Position numbers and translations under genes: made by a program
The notes under the pieces: model-generated
The model's input: only the letters and a program-made list of their open reading frames with translations
Database searches by the model: none
Told to the model about the DNA's origin: nothing
From: Rubrobacter taiwanensis
Lineage (GTDB): Bacteria; Actinomycetota; Rubrobacteria; Rubrobacterales; Rubrobacteraceae
Direction of reading: 5' to 3'
NCBI RefSeq assembly: GCF_004337705.1
Contig: NZ_SKBU01000017.1
Span: 1 to 43,873 of the forward strand
DNA length: 43,873 nt
Shown: piece by piece, positions 32,665 through 42,089 of the stretch
Layout: each line of letters begins with the position of its first letter
Numbering within the stretch: position 1 is the stretch's first letter

Positions 32665-35149
32665 GCGGTTCACTGAGCGGGCCCGGAAGGTCGTGGTGCT
32701 GGCTCAGGAAGAAGCCCGCCACTTCAACCACAACTACATAGGCACCGAGCACCTGCTTTTGGGGCTCCTGCGGGAGGACGAGGGCGTCGCGGCGCGGGCG
32801 CTGGCCTCCCTCAACGTGACCCTGGAGGAGGTGCGCGAGCAGGTCGAGAGCATCGTCGGCTACGGCGAGGAGGGGACGGGCGGACAGGCTCCGTTCACCC
32901 CGCGCTCCAAGAAGGTACTGGAGCTGGCGCTGCGCGAGGCGCTGCAGCTCGGGCACAACTACATAGGCACCGAGCACATCCTGCTCGGGCTGGTACGCGA
33001 GTCCGAGGGCGTCGCGGCGCGGGTGCTCAGCAACCTGGACGTGGACCCGGAGCGGGTGCGCCGGCAGGTCGTGCAGCAGCTCGGCGGCGGCCGGAGCCAG
33101 CGCCGGGAGGCGGCGGCCGGCCGCGCGGCCGAGGGCAAGCGGCCCAAGACCCGCCAGCTCGACCAGTACGGGCGCAACCTCACGCTCCTCGCCGAGGAGG
33201 GCAAGCTCGACCCGGTCATCGGGCGGACCAAGGAGATCGAGCGCATCATGCAGATCCTCGTCCGCCGCACCAAGAACAACCCGGTGATAATAGGCGAGCC
33301 GGGCGTCGGCAAGACGGCGATAGTCGAGGGGCTGGCGCAGGAGATCGCCGACGGGCGGGTGCCGGAGATCCTGGAGAACAAGGAGGTCTACACGCTGGAC
33401 CTGGGGGCTCTGGTAGCCGGCTCCAAGTACCGGGGCGAGTTCGAGGAGCGCCTGAAGAAGATCATGAAGGAGATCATCGACCACGGAGACATCATCCTCT
33501 TCATCGATGAGATCCACAACCTCGTCGGCGCGGGTGCGGCCGAGGGCGCGATAGACGCGGCCTCGATCCTGAAGCCGGCCCTCGCCCGCGGCGAGCTGCA
33601 GCTCATCGGCGCCACGACCATTGACGAGTACCGGAAGTACGTCGAGAAGGACAAGGCGCTGGAGCGCAGGTTCCAGACCATCCAGGTCGGTGAGCCGACC
33701 GTGGAGGAGACGGAGCTGATCCTGAAGGGGCTCAGGGACCGCTACGAGGCGCACCACAAGATAGAGATCACCGACGAGGCGCTGCGGGCGGCCTCGATGC
33801 TCGGCGACCGCTACATCGCCGACCGGTTCCTGCCCGACAAGGCCATAGACCTGGTGGACGAGGCGGCCTCCAAGATGAGGATCAAGACCATGTCCTCCCC
33901 GCCGTACTACAAGGAGCTCGACGAGGAGCTCCAGCAGGTACGGGCGGAGAAGGAGGCTGCCATCGAGGGGCAGGAGTTCGAGAAGGCTGCGCGCCTGAGG
34001 GACTCCGAGAAGCAGCTCGCCCTCAAGCGGCGCGAGCTGGAGCGCGACTGGCGCAAGCGGGGCGGTCATCAGGCCTCCATCGGTGAGGACGAGATCGCCG
34101 AGATCGTGAGCATGTGGACTGGGATTCCGGTCAAGAAGCTCACCGAGGAGGAGTCCGCGCGGCTCCTGCAGATGGAGGAGGCCCTGCACGGCCGCGTGGT
34201 TGGGCAGGATGAGGCCATCAAGGCCGTCTCCCGCTCCATCCGGCGCACGATGGCCGGCCTGAAGGACCCGAACCGGCCGTCGGGGTCGTTCGTCTTCCTC
34301 GGGCCGACGGGCGTCGGCAAGACCGAGCTGGCGCGCACGCTGGCCGAGTACCTCTTCGGCGACCAGGACGCCATGATCCGGCTCGACATGTCCGAGTACC
34401 AGGAGCGGCACACGGTGAGCCGGCTGGTGGGTTCGCCGCCCGGCTACGTCGGCTACGACGAGGGGGGGCAGCTGACCGAGAAGGTGCGCCGCCGCCCCTA
34501 CAGCGTAGTGCTCTTCGATGAGATCGAGAAGGCTCATCCGGACGTCTTCAACATCCTGTTGCAGATCCTGGAGGACGGCCAGCTCACCGACGCGCAGGGC
34601 CGGCAGGTGGACTTCAAGAACGTCGTGCTCATCATGACCTCGAACGTCGGGGCGCAGACGATCAACAAGACCCGGTCGCTGGGCTTCAGCCCGGACGACG
34701 AGGGCCTCTCCTACAAGGAGATGAAGAGCCGGGTCACGAGCGAGCTGCGCAAGATCTTCCGCCCCGAGCTTCTGAACCGGATCGACGAGATCATCGTCTT
34801 CCACAAGCTGGAGCGCGAGCACGTGCGGCAGATCATCGAGATCCAGGTCCGCCGGCTGCGGGAGCAGCTGGCCGAGCGCGACGTGACCGTCGAGTTCACC
34901 ACGGCGGCTCTGGACAAGCTCTCCGAGGCGGGCTACGATCCGGCCTACGGCGCGCGGCCGCTGCGCAGGGTAATCCAGCGCATGGTCGAGGACCCGATGA
35001 GCGAGATGATCCTGCGCGGGGACATCCCGAACGGCTCGAAGGTCACCATAGAGGCCAACGACGTGCCGTTCGAGGAGGCCGACACGCGGGGCTCGATCGT
35101 GGACATCAAGGTCACGCAGCCCAAGGAGATCGTGAAGGCCGAGCAGTAG
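32657..35149 (+). CDS. clpC: Clp protease ATPase subunit ClpC
   Basis: The 830-residue AAA+ unfoldase feeds substrates to ClpP. Domains in order: Clp N double repeat (1-145, [20 protein letters not shown]), AAA-1 with Walker A GEPGVGKT and Walker B ILFIDEIH, a middle domain with a UVR-type motif ([20 protein letters not shown]), AAA-2 with GPTGVGKTE and [11 protein letters not shown], and the C-terminal D2-small domain ([17 protein letters not shown]). ATG 32657 follows GAGGAGG. Its N-domain is nearly repeated in the FolB fusion 4.5 kb upstream. A strong terminator follows. Confidence 0.97.
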   Translation: MFERFTERARKVVVLAQEEARHFNHNYIGTEHLLLGLLREDEGVAARALASLNVTLEEVREQVESIVGYGEEGTGGQAPFTPRSKKVLELALREALQLGHNYIGTEHILLGLVRESEGVAARVLSNLDVDPERVRRQVVQQLGGGRSQRREAAAGRAAEGKRPKTRQLDQYGRNLTLLAEEGKLDPVIGRTKEIERIMQILVRRTKNNPVIIGEPGVGKTAIVEGLAQEIADGRVPEILENKEVYTLDLGALVAGSKYRGEFEERLKKIMKEIIDHGDIILFIDEIHNLVGAGAAEGAIDAASILKPALARGELQLIGATTIDEYRKYVEKDKALERRFQTIQVGEPTVEETELILKGLRDRYEAHHKIEITDEALRAASMLGDRYIADRFLPDKAIDLVDEAASKMRIKTMSSPPYYKELDEELQQVRAEKEAAIEGQEFEKAARLRDSEKQLALKRRELERDWRKRGGHQASIGEDEIAEIVSMWTGIPVKKLTEEESARLLQMEEALHGRVVGQDEAIKAVSRSIRRTMAGLKDPNRPSGSFVFLGPTGVGKTELARTLAEYLFGDQDAMIRLDMSEYQERHTVSRLVGSPPGYVGYDEGGQLTEKVRRRPYSVVLFDEIEKAHPDVFNILLQILEDGQLTDAQGRQVDFKNVVLIMTSNVGAQTINKTRSLGFSPDDEGLSYKEMKSRVTSELRKIFRPELLNRIDEIIVFHKLEREHVRQIIEIQVRRLREQLAERDVTVEFTTAALDKLSEAGYDPAYGARPLRRVIQRMVEDPMSEMILRGDIPNGSKVTIEANDVPFEEADTRGSIVDIKVTQPKEIVKAEQ

Positions 35150-35177
35150 CCGGTTCTCAGTAGCCGGTCGTCGGACC

Positions 35178-35205
35178 GAGGCCCCGCGTGATCACGCGGG
35201 GCCTC
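35178..35205. terminator. Hairpin terminator after clpC
   Basis: A perfect 28-base palindrome, GAGGCCCCGCGTGA / TCACGCGGGGCCTC, lies 28 bases after the clpC stop and is followed by TCCTTCTC. Confidence 0.85.
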
Positions 35206-35230
35206 TCCTTCTCGCTCCGGAGATTGGTCG

Positions 35231-35258
35231 CTGACTACTGACGGCTTTCCCTTACAAT
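35231..35258 (+). promoter_or_regulatory. Promoter of the radA-disA operon
   Basis: CTGACT (35231-35236), 16 bases, TACAAT (35253-35258). The second ATG (35267) lies eight bases after the -10, fitting a leaderless radA mRNA. Confidence 0.6.
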
Positions 35259-35266
35259 AGATGCGC

Positions 35267-36640
35267 ATGGCTGCGAAGACGCACTACGTATGTACCTCCT
35301 GCGGGCGCGCGGAGCCCAAGTGGCACGGGCGCTGTCCGGGATGTGGCGCGTGGAGCACGATGGTGGAGGAGGTCCGGCGGGACGTCCGGGAGGCGGCCGG
35401 TTTCGCCGCCCGGGTTGCGGAGGCGGGGAAGAAGGCGGCTGCGGCGCGGACCCTCACGCTGGACTCCGTCGAGGCGGACAGCGAGCGGCGGCTGAGCACG
35501 GGGGTGGGGGAGCTGGACAGGGTGCTGGGCGGCGGCGTCGTGCCGGGCTCGCTGGTGCTCGTCGGCGGGGAGCCGGGCGTCGGCAAGAGCACGCTGCTGC
35601 TGCAGATGATGGGGCATCTGGGTGAGAGGTGCCTCATGGTCTCCGGCGAGGAGTCCCCCCGGCAGGTGGCGCTCAGCGCCCGGCGGCTGGGGGTTGCGGA
35701 GGCGGGATTCAGGGTGCTCTCCGAGACCGATGTGGACGTCATAGAGGCCACGATCGTCGAGGAGCGTCCGGAGGTCGTGGTGGTGGATTCGATCCAGACG
35801 CTGTACGTGCCGGAGCTCTCGGGGGCTCCGGGGAGCGTGGGGCAGGTGCGGGAGAGCGCGGCGCGCCTGATGCGGCTCGCCAAGAGCCGGAGCGTGGCGG
35901 TGGTTCTGGTCGGCCACGTTACCAAGGAGGGCAGCATCGCCGGGCCGCGCGTGCTGGAGCACATGGTGGACACGGTGCTGCAGTTCGAGGGTGACCGTTA
36001 CCAGGCGTTCCGGGTGCTGCGGGCGCTCAAGAACCGCTTCGGTTCCACCAACGAGGTCGGCGTGTTCGAGATGACCGGGCGGGGTATGGAAGAGGTCGAA
36101 GATCCCTCGTCGTTCCTGCTGAGCAACCGCGAGGGGAAGCCGCCGCCCGGAGTAGTGACGGTCTGCCTGCTGGAGGGCACGCGTCCGATGCTGGTCGAGA
36201 TAGAGAGCCTGGTGGCTCCCAGCCCGCTCGCCGTTCCGCGGCGGGTGGCGAACGGGGTGGACGCCGGAAGGGTGAACATGCTCTGTGCCGTGCTCCGGCG
36301 GCGGGCGGGGCTCAGGCTCGGCGACCACGACGTGTACGTCAACGTGACCGGCGGCGTGCGCGTCGAGGAACCTGCGGCCGACCTCGGCGTGGCGCTCGCC
36401 ATCGCTTCGGCGTTCAGGGACCGGGCGGTGCAAGCCCGGAGCGCGTGCTTCGGGGAGGTGGGGCTTACGGGAGATGTGCGGTTCGTCTCCGGGGCCGGGC
36501 GGCGGGTGCGGGAGCTTCGAAAGATGGGGTTCAGGCGTATAATATCTCCCCGGAGCCGGTGGAAGGAGCGTACCCGCGATGGAGCCGGAGTTATCGAGGT
36601 GAGGACATTGGGCGAGGCTGTGGAGGCGGCGCTCGAATGA
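35267..36640 (+). CDS. radA: DNA repair protein RadA
   Basis: The 457-residue RecA-like helicase/ATPase aids branch migration in recombination. It has an N-terminal zinc finger (CTSCGRAEPKWHGRCPGC), Walker A GGEPGVGKSTLLLQ, Walker B EVVVVDSIQT, the RadA-specific KNRFGSTNEVGVF motif, and a C-terminal Lon-protease-like domain without protease function (LGVALAIASAFRD, FGEVGLTGDVRFV). I prefer ATG 35267 (MAAKTHYVC) over ATG 35261, because it matches the usual RadA N-terminus and the -10 spacing for a leaderless start. It overlaps disA by four bases; in B. subtilis RadA modulates DisA activity. Confidence 0.95.
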   Translation: MAAKTHYVCTSCGRAEPKWHGRCPGCGAWSTMVEEVRRDVREAAGFAARVAEAGKKAAAARTLTLDSVEADSERRLSTGVGELDRVLGGGVVPGSLVLVGGEPGVGKSTLLLQMMGHLGERCLMVSGEESPRQVALSARRLGVAEAGFRVLSETDVDVIEATIVEERPEVVVVDSIQTLYVPELSGAPGSVGQVRESAARLMRLAKSRSVAVVLVGHVTKEGSIAGPRVLEHMVDTVLQFEGDRYQAFRVLRALKNRFGSTNEVGVFEMTGRGMEEVEDPSSFLLSNREGKPPPGVVTVCLLEGTRPMLVEIESLVAPSPLAVPRRVANGVDAGRVNMLCAVLRRRAGLRLGDHDVYVNVTGGVRVEEPAADLGVALAIASAFRDRAVQARSACFGEVGLTGDVRFVSGAGRRVRELRKMGFRRIISPRSRWKERTRDGAGVIEVRTLGEAVEAALE

Positions 36641-37713
36641 GCCCCGGGCGCCTGCCGGATGCCGTCATCGAGGTGCTGCCGCTGGTAGCGCCGGGTACGG
36701 CTCTGCGCGACGCGCTGGACAACATCATCCGGGGGCGCACCGGAGGCCTTATAGTCTTCGCCGATCCCGAGAAGCTGGAGAAGGCCGGCATCATCTCCGG
36801 CGGCATCAAGGTCGAGTGCGCGTTCACCCCGATGCGGCTCTACGAGCTCGCCAAGATGGACGGGGCGATCATCGTCTCCCGCGACATCACGAGCATCCAC
36901 TACGCCAACGTTCACCTCAGGCCCAAGTCGCTCCCCTCGGGGGAGACCGGGATGCGCCATCTGGCGGCCCACCGCACGGCGCAGCAGACCGGAGCTCTGG
37001 TCATCGCCGTCTCCGACCGCCGCAACGTGGTCACCATCTATCTCGGCAAGAATCCGCCCTACGTGCTGGAGGACATCGGGGTGGTGCTGGCGAAGGTGGA
37101 CTCGGCCCTGGCGACGCTGGAGAAGTTCACCCGCCGCTTGCGGGGGGAGGCCCGGGTTCTGGATCTGCACGAGTACGACGGAGCGGTGACGCTGCGGGAG
37201 GTGGTGCAGGCGATCCGTACCTTCGAGTACACGGCGCGCATCGCCGACGAGATAGAGACCTACGTGATCGCGCTGGGCAAGGAGGGCCGGCTGGCGAACA
37301 TGCAGCTGGAGCAGGCCTTCCGGCACGTCCCGGACCAGTACGACGCGCTGCTGCGGGACTACGTTGCGGAGGGCGTCGACTACAGGGAGGCACGCCGGGC
37401 ACTGCGCGGGCTCTCTCCGGAGCAGCTCTCCGAGTCCTCCGAGATCACACAGATCCTAGGCTACGGTCCCGTCGAGCAGACGGACGAGTTCATCCTCAAG
37501 CCGCGGGGCTACCGGCAGCTCATCCGGGTTCCGCGGCTGCCGGAGCGGGTGGCGGAGCGCATCGTGCACCAGTTCGGCTCCCTCGGGCGGCTCATGGAGG
37601 CCGACGAAGAGGAGCTGGACGACGTGGAGGGTGTCGGCCAGGCACGGGCGCGGGCCATCCGGCGCGGGCTGGCCCGTCAGAAGAACCTGGAGATCTCCGA
37701 GGAGCTGTTCTAA
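36637..37713 (+). CDS. disA: Diadenylate cyclase DisA (variant RHL motif)
   Basis: The 358-residue DNA-integrity scanning protein makes c-di-AMP from two ATP and forms octamers that scan DNA. The DAC domain carries DGA (residues 75-77) and the ETGMRHLAAHRTAQQTG block. The family's RHR triplet is here RHL (107-109), so the last catalytic-motif arginine is leucine. The central helical spine and the C-terminal helix-hairpin-helix DNA-binding domain (LMEADEEELDDVEGVGQARA) are intact. ATG 36637 overlaps the radA stop, giving tight coupling. Whether the variant still cyclises ATP is open. Confidence 0.95.
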   Translation: MSPGRLPDAVIEVLPLVAPGTALRDALDNIIRGRTGGLIVFADPEKLEKAGIISGGIKVECAFTPMRLYELAKMDGAIIVSRDITSIHYANVHLRPKSLPSGETGMRHLAAHRTAQQTGALVIAVSDRRNVVTIYLGKNPPYVLEDIGVVLAKVDSALATLEKFTRRLRGEARVLDLHEYDGAVTLREVVQAIRTFEYTARIADEIETYVIALGKEGRLANMQLEQAFRHVPDQYDALLRDYVAEGVDYREARRALRGLSPEQLSESSEITQILGYGPVEQTDEFILKPRGYRQLIRVPRLPERVAERIVHQFGSLGRLMEADEEELDDVEGVGQARARAIRRGLARQKNLEISEELF

Positions 37714-37715
37714 CC

Positions 37716-38210
37716 GTGGGACGGGAGTTCAGGGAGGGGGATCTCGTCGTATACCCCAGCCACGGGGCCGGGGTCGTCACCGGGACGGAGGAGAAGACCG
37801 TCCTCGGGGAGGTACGCAAGTACTACAGGGTGTATATCTCCGATGCCGGCCTCACTCTGAGCGTGCCGGCAGACGGCTCGAACCTGAGACCTTGTGCCGA
37901 TGAGGCCTCCATTGAGGAGGCGCTGGATATGCTGGGGCGCGAGGTCACGGAGATGCCCTCCAACTGGAGTCACCGTCTCAAGCACAATCAGGAGAAGATC
38001 AAGAGCGGCGAGCTCCTGGAGGTGGCCGAGGTGGTGCGCAACCTCTCCGTCTACAGCCGGGAGCACGACCTCTCGACCGGCGAGCGCAGCACGCTCATGC
38101 GGGCGCGGCAGATCCTGGTCTCCGAGATTGCGGCGGTGCGGGGGCTGGAGCTGCCGGAGGCCGAGCGGCTGGTGAACCGGGCGCTGAAGGGCGGAGGGGC
38201 CGCGGGCTGA
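37716..38210 (+). CDS. carD: CarD-family transcription regulator
   Basis: The 164-residue protein binds the RNA polymerase beta subunit and stabilises open complexes, especially at rRNA promoters in actinobacteria. The N-terminal Tudor-like domain (FREGDLVVYPSHGAGVVTGT, YYRVYISDAGLTLSVPADG) is followed by the helical DNA-binding domain (WSHRLKHNQEKIKSGELLEV, LSTGERSTLMRARQIL with the expected tryptophan near 90). GTG 37716 begins two bases after the disA stop. Its stop overlaps the ispD start. Confidence 0.95.
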   Translation: MGREFREGDLVVYPSHGAGVVTGTEEKTVLGEVRKYYRVYISDAGLTLSVPADGSNLRPCADEASIEEALDMLGREVTEMPSNWSHRLKHNQEKIKSGELLEVAEVVRNLSVYSREHDLSTGERSTLMRARQILVSEIAAVRGLELPEAERLVNRALKGGGAAG

Positions 38211-38902
38211 GCGCTTCGGAGACTATAGCCCTTATACTCGCCGGCGGCACCGGCAGCAGGATGGGCCGGCCCAAGCAGTTCATCGAGCTGCTGGGCACCC
38301 CGGCGCTGGCCTACACGCTGCGGGCCTTCGAGCGGGCACCGAGCGTGGACCGCATCTGCGTGGTGGGGGATGCGCGGCGGGTGGGGGAGCTGGCCGCCCG
38401 GGAGCGGATCTCCAAGTACGCCGGCTGCTCCACTCCGGGAGCGGCGCGCTCGCTCTCCGCCCGCAACGGGCTCCGGGAGCTGGAGGCCGGGCCGCAGGAT
38501 CTCGTGCTGATACACGACGGTTCACGGTGCCTGCTGACGCCCTCCCTGGTGGAGCGGGTCATCGGCGCGGCGCGGCGGGGGGCGGACGGGGTCATCCCGG
38601 CCCTGCCGGTCTCCGACACGATAAAGGTGGTCGAGGAGGGGGTGGTCAGGAAGACGCTGGACCGCGGCAGCCTCTGGGCCGTGCAGACCCCGCAGGCCTT
38701 CCGCTTCGGGGTGCTGGAGCGGGTTTTCGATATCTCCGAGGAGCTTCTCGCCCGGGCCACGGATGACGCCTCTCTGATAGAGGGTTTCGGTGGGCGGATC
38801 GAGATCGTAGAGGGCGAGAAGACCAACATCAAGCTGACCTCGCCGGAGGATCTGATCTTCGCCGAGGCGATTCTGGAGAGCCGGCGGGGGGGCGGGCCGT
38901 GA
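38207..38902 (+). CDS. ispD: IspD, 2-C-methyl-D-erythritol 4-phosphate cytidylyltransferase, probable CTG start
   Basis: The enzyme activates MEP with CTP in the non-mevalonate isoprenoid pathway. The CTP-binding loop ALILAGGTGSRMGRPKQF lies at the very N-terminus, so the first ATG in frame (38261), which falls inside that loop, cannot be the start. No ATG, GTG or TTG lies upstream in frame within the carD overlap. CTG 38207, overlapping the carD stop (CTGA) and seven bases after GGAGGGG, gives a 231-residue protein of normal length (SASETIALILAGG). Other motifs: LIHDGSRCLLTPSLVE, VQTPQAFRFGVLERVF, ATDDASLIEGFGGRIEIVEG. The end overlaps ispF. Confidence 0.92.
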   Translation: MSASETIALILAGGTGSRMGRPKQFIELLGTPALAYTLRAFERAPSVDRICVVGDARRVGELAARERISKYAGCSTPGAARSLSARNGLRELEAGPQDLVLIHDGSRCLLTPSLVERVIGAARRGADGVIPALPVSDTIKVVEEGVVRKTLDRGSLWAVQTPQAFRFGVLERVFDISEELLARATDDASLIEGFGGRIEIVEGEKTNIKLTSPEDLIFAEAILESRRGGGP

Positions 38903-39372
38903 TCCGGGTCGGCCTCGGGATCGACGTGCACGCCTTCGCTCCGGGGAGGCGCTTGATCCTGGGCGGGGTGGAGATCCCCGGCGAGCTCGGTCTCGCCGGG
39001 CACTCCGACGCCGACGTGCTGGCGCATGCCGTCACCGATGCCCTGCTCGGCGCCGCCGGGCTGGAGGACATCGGGCACTACTTCCCCGATACCGACGAAG
39101 AATACAGAGACGCCGACTCCATAGGGCTTTTGCGCGAGGCGCGGCGGCTCATCGGGGGCTCCTGGCGGGTGGGGAACGTGGACTCGGTCGTGATCTGCGA
39201 GCGGCCCAGGATAAGGGACTACCGGGACGAGATGCGCCGGAACCTGGCACAAGCTCTGGGGGTGGAGACCGGGAGGGTGAGCGTCCGCGGCACGACCTCC
39301 GAGGGGCTGGGCTTCACCGGCAGGGGCGAGGGAATCGCGGCGCAGGCCGTGCTGCTGCTGGAGAGCTGTTAG
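38899..39372 (+). CDS. ispF: IspF, 2-C-methyl-D-erythritol 2,4-cyclodiphosphate synthase
   Basis: The 157-residue trimeric zinc enzyme cyclises CDP-ME 2-phosphate, two steps after IspD. GIDVHAF (metal-binding D8 and H10), GHSDADVLAHAVTDALLGAA (H42 zinc ligand), GLEDIGHYFPDTD and GTTSEGLGFTGRGEGIAAQA are all typical. GTG 38899 overlaps the ispD stop. IspE is not in the window. Confidence 0.97.
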   Translation: MIRVGLGIDVHAFAPGRRLILGGVEIPGELGLAGHSDADVLAHAVTDALLGAAGLEDIGHYFPDTDEEYRDADSIGLLREARRLIGGSWRVGNVDSVVICERPRIRDYRDEMRRNLAQALGVETGRVSVRGTTSEGLGFTGRGEGIAAQAVLLLESC

Positions 39373-39378
39373 ACCGCC

Positions 39379-40677
39379 GTGAACTCCCCGGCCACAGGAG
39401 AGGTGCGTGTGCGCTTCGCGCCGAGCCCGACCGGGATGCTGCACCTCGGGAGCGCCCGCACGGCGCTCTTCAACTGGCTCTTCGCCCGCCACCACGGCGG
39501 CGTGGCGGTCCTGCGCATCGAGGACACCGACCGCGCCCGCAGCTCACGCGAGTTCGAGGCGGCGCAGATCAGGGACCTGGACTGGCTCGGGCTCCGCTTC
39601 GACGAGGGGCCGGTCCGCCAGAGCGAGCGCGGCGAGCTGTACGCGGCGGCGGCGCGGCGGCTCCTGGAGGAGGGAAAGGCTTACCGCAGGTCCGGGCTGG
39701 CGGTCTACCTGCGGCCCGGGACGCGGGAGGGATTCTTCCGCGACCGGCTGCGCGGCGAGGTCGGTTTCAGCGGCGTGGAGGACTTCGTGCTCATGAAGTC
39801 CGACGGGACCCCGACCTACAACTTCGCCGCGGTGGTAGACGACCTCGAGATGGGCATCACGCACGTCATCCGGGGCGAAGAACATCTCTCCAACACCGCC
39901 CGGCAGGTGCTCGTCTACCGGGCGCTCGGCGGGAAGCCGCCGGAATTCATCCATCTGGGCGTCATCCTGGGGCCCGACGGGAGGAAGCTCTCCAAGCGGC
40001 ACGGGGCACGGAGCGTCGCGGAGTACCGGCGGGAGGGCTACCTGCCGGAGGCCATCGTGAGCTACCTGGCGCTTCTGGGCTGGTCGCATCCGGAGGGAAG
40101 AGAGGAGTTCGGGAGTCTGGAGGAGCTTGCGCGGGAGTGGGACCCGGCGCGGCTAGGGGCGAGCCCGGCGGTCTTCGATCCGGACCGCTTGCGGTGGACC
40201 AACGCCCGGCGCATCCGGGCTTTGAGCGCGGAGGAGCTGTGGGAGCGGATGGAGCCGTTCGTGCGGGGCGTGGAGGTCCCAGGGGGGAGGGAGACGTTCG
40301 TCGCGGAGGCTGTGCAGAGCGAGCTCGCTACGCTGGCGGACGCCCCGGTTCTGGTGGAGAAGATCCTGGAGCCGGTGGACCCGGCGGTGTTCGCGAGAGA
40401 TCTGCCGGAAAAAGCGGCTGAGGTCTACGCTCATGCGGCGAGCGTTCTCGCGGAGCGTGCGGTAGACTCGGTAGAGAGCGCGCGCGGGCTGGTGGGCGAG
40501 CTGCGGGCCTGGGCGGAGGAGCGCGGCATAAGGGCGCGCGAGCTTTTGCACCCGCTGCGGCTCGCGCTAACGGGCCGGGACCAGGGACCGGAGATGGCCT
40601 ACCTCCTTGCGGCCCTCGGCCCCGAAGAGGCGAAAAGACGTTTGGAAGCGGCGAGAGAGGCGATAGGCAGGAGATGA
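39379..40677 (+). CDS. gltX: Glutamyl-tRNA synthetase
   Basis: The 432-residue class I enzyme charges tRNA-Glu. The HIGH region is FAPSPTGMLHLGSARTALFN, and the KMSKS region is DGRKLSKRHGARSV. YNFAAVVDDLEMGITHVIRGEEH is the conserved core between them. It is shorter than many GluRS (about 470-490), mainly in the C-terminal anticodon domain. The zinc-binding insert is absent. GTG 39379 is used; its ribosome-binding site is weak. It overlaps cysS by four bases. Confidence 0.95.
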   Translation: MNSPATGEVRVRFAPSPTGMLHLGSARTALFNWLFARHHGGVAVLRIEDTDRARSSREFEAAQIRDLDWLGLRFDEGPVRQSERGELYAAAARRLLEEGKAYRRSGLAVYLRPGTREGFFRDRLRGEVGFSGVEDFVLMKSDGTPTYNFAAVVDDLEMGITHVIRGEEHLSNTARQVLVYRALGGKPPEFIHLGVILGPDGRKLSKRHGARSVAEYRREGYLPEAIVSYLALLGWSHPEGREEFGSLEELAREWDPARLGASPAVFDPDRLRWTNARRIRALSAEELWERMEPFVRGVEVPGGRETFVAEAVQSELATLADAPVLVEKILEPVDPAVFARDLPEKAAEVYAHAASVLAERAVDSVESARGLVGELRAWAEERGIRARELLHPLRLALTGRDQGPEMAYLLAALGPEEAKRRLEAAREAIGRR

Positions 40678-42089
40678 CGGTAAGAGTACGGGACACGCTG
40701 ACGGGAGAGCTGGTCGGGATCGGGCAAGACGGCAGGATCGGCCTCTACGTCTGCGGTCCCACCGTCTACAACGACATCCACATCGGGAACGCCCGGGCGC
40801 CCCTTTTCTGGGACGTGGCCGTGAGGTATCTCAAGAGCCGCGGCTACGAGGTCAGGTTCGTCCAGAACATCACGGATATAGAGGACAAGATCATAAACAA
40901 GGCCAACCAGGAGGGTGTCTCCTGGGAGGAGATCGTGCGCCGCTACACCGACTCGTTCCACGAGCGGCTGGCGCTGCTCGGTGTGGGGCTGCCGGACGTG
41001 GAGCCCCGCGCGACCGAGCACATCCCGGAGATGATCTCCCTGATCCAGGAGCTGATAGACGCGGGCAAGGCCTACGCTGCGGAGAATGGCGACGTCTACT
41101 ACTCTGTGGAGAGCTTCCCGGAGTACGGGTGCCTCAGCCGCCAGCGCCCCGAGGAGATGCGCGAGACCGAGAAGGGAGACACGGGCTACAAGCGCAACGC
41201 TTTAGACTTCGCGCTCTGGAAGGCGGCCAAGCCCGGAGAGCCTGCCTGGGAGAGCCCGTGGGGGCCGGGGAGGCCGGGGTGGCACATCGAGTGCTCGGCG
41301 ATGGTCGAGAAGCACCTGCCCGAGGGGGCGGACATCCACGGCGGCGGCACCGATCTCCGCTTCCCGCATCACGAGAACGAGCTGGCCCAGAGCCGCGGGG
41401 CGCATCCCGACAGGATCTTCGTGCGGGCCTGGGCGCACCACGGGATGGTGAACATGGCCCGGGACAAGATGGCCAAGAGCGTCGGCAACGTAGTGGATGT
41501 GAAGGAGGCCGTCGGGCGGCACGGCCAGAACGCGATCCGGATGTGGTTTTTGCAGAGCCACTACTCCCAGCCCATAGACTACTCGGAGGAGATCCTGGAG
41601 GAGAAGCGCCGCTCTTACGAGCGGCTGGAGCGGATCTACCGCCAGATATCCGGCTCCACGAGGTCTTCGGAGCTCTCCGACCGGCTGGCGGAAGAGTTGC
41701 GGGAGGAGTTCGACCGCACCATGCGTGAGGACTTCAACACGCCGGAGGCCATCGCCGCCGTCTTCGAGGCGGCCTCCCGCGCCGGGCAGGAGGTATCGGC
41801 GCGCCCGCAGGCCGCCGAGGAGTTCGCATCCCTGCGGGACGCGCTGGAGGAGATCCTGGGAATTCTGGGCTTCGATCTGGCGCGGGAAACGGTGGCCGAG
41901 GTGGACGGCGTCCGGGTGCGGTACGTGGGGGAGCCCGGGGAAGAGGTGCTGCGGCGGGTGATCGAGCGAGAGCGGGCCCGGCGCGGGAAGGACTGGACGG
42001 CCGCCGACCGCCTCCGGGAGGAGGTGCGCTCCGAGGGCTGGGAGATCGAGGACACGCCGGAGGGGCCGGTCCTCGGCCGCCGGAGGTGA
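40674..42089 (+). CDS. cysS: Cysteinyl-tRNA synthetase
   Basis: The 471-residue class I enzyme charges tRNA-Cys. The zinc and HIGH region is LYVCGPTVYNDIHIGNARAP, the second zinc part is PGWHIECSAMVEKHLPE and GGTDLRFPHHENELAQS, and the KMSKS motif is MARDKMAKSVGNVV. All zinc ligands are present. ATG 40674 overlaps the gltX stop (ATGA), and the end overlaps rlmB. Confidence 0.97.
   Translation: MTVRVRDTLTGELVGIGQDGRIGLYVCGPTVYNDIHIGNARAPLFWDVAVRYLKSRGYEVRFVQNITDIEDKIINKANQEGVSWEEIVRRYTDSFHERLALLGVGLPDVEPRATEHIPEMISLIQELIDAGKAYAAENGDVYYSVESFPEYGCLSRQRPEEMRETEKGDTGYKRNALDFALWKAAKPGEPAWESPWGPGRPGWHIECSAMVEKHLPEGADIHGGGTDLRFPHHENELAQSRGAHPDRIFVRAWAHHGMVNMARDKMAKSVGNVVDVKEAVGRHGQNAIRMWFLQSHYSQPIDYSEEILEEKRRSYERLERIYRQISGSTRSSELSDRLAEELREEFDRTMREDFNTPEAIAAVFEAASRAGQEVSARPQAAEEFASLRDALEEILGILGFDLARETVAEVDGVRVRYVGEPGEEVLRRVIERERARRGKDWTAADRLREEVRSEGWEIEDTPEGPVLGRRR

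Noticed and set aside
32594-34822. 742-codon minus-strand frame opposite clpC
   Set aside because: It is the antisense shadow of clpC, leucine/valine/arginine-rich, with no recognisable domain or start signal.
38261-38902. ispD starting at ATG 38261
   Set aside because: This would remove the CTP-binding glycine loop, which is encoded directly upstream in the same frame.
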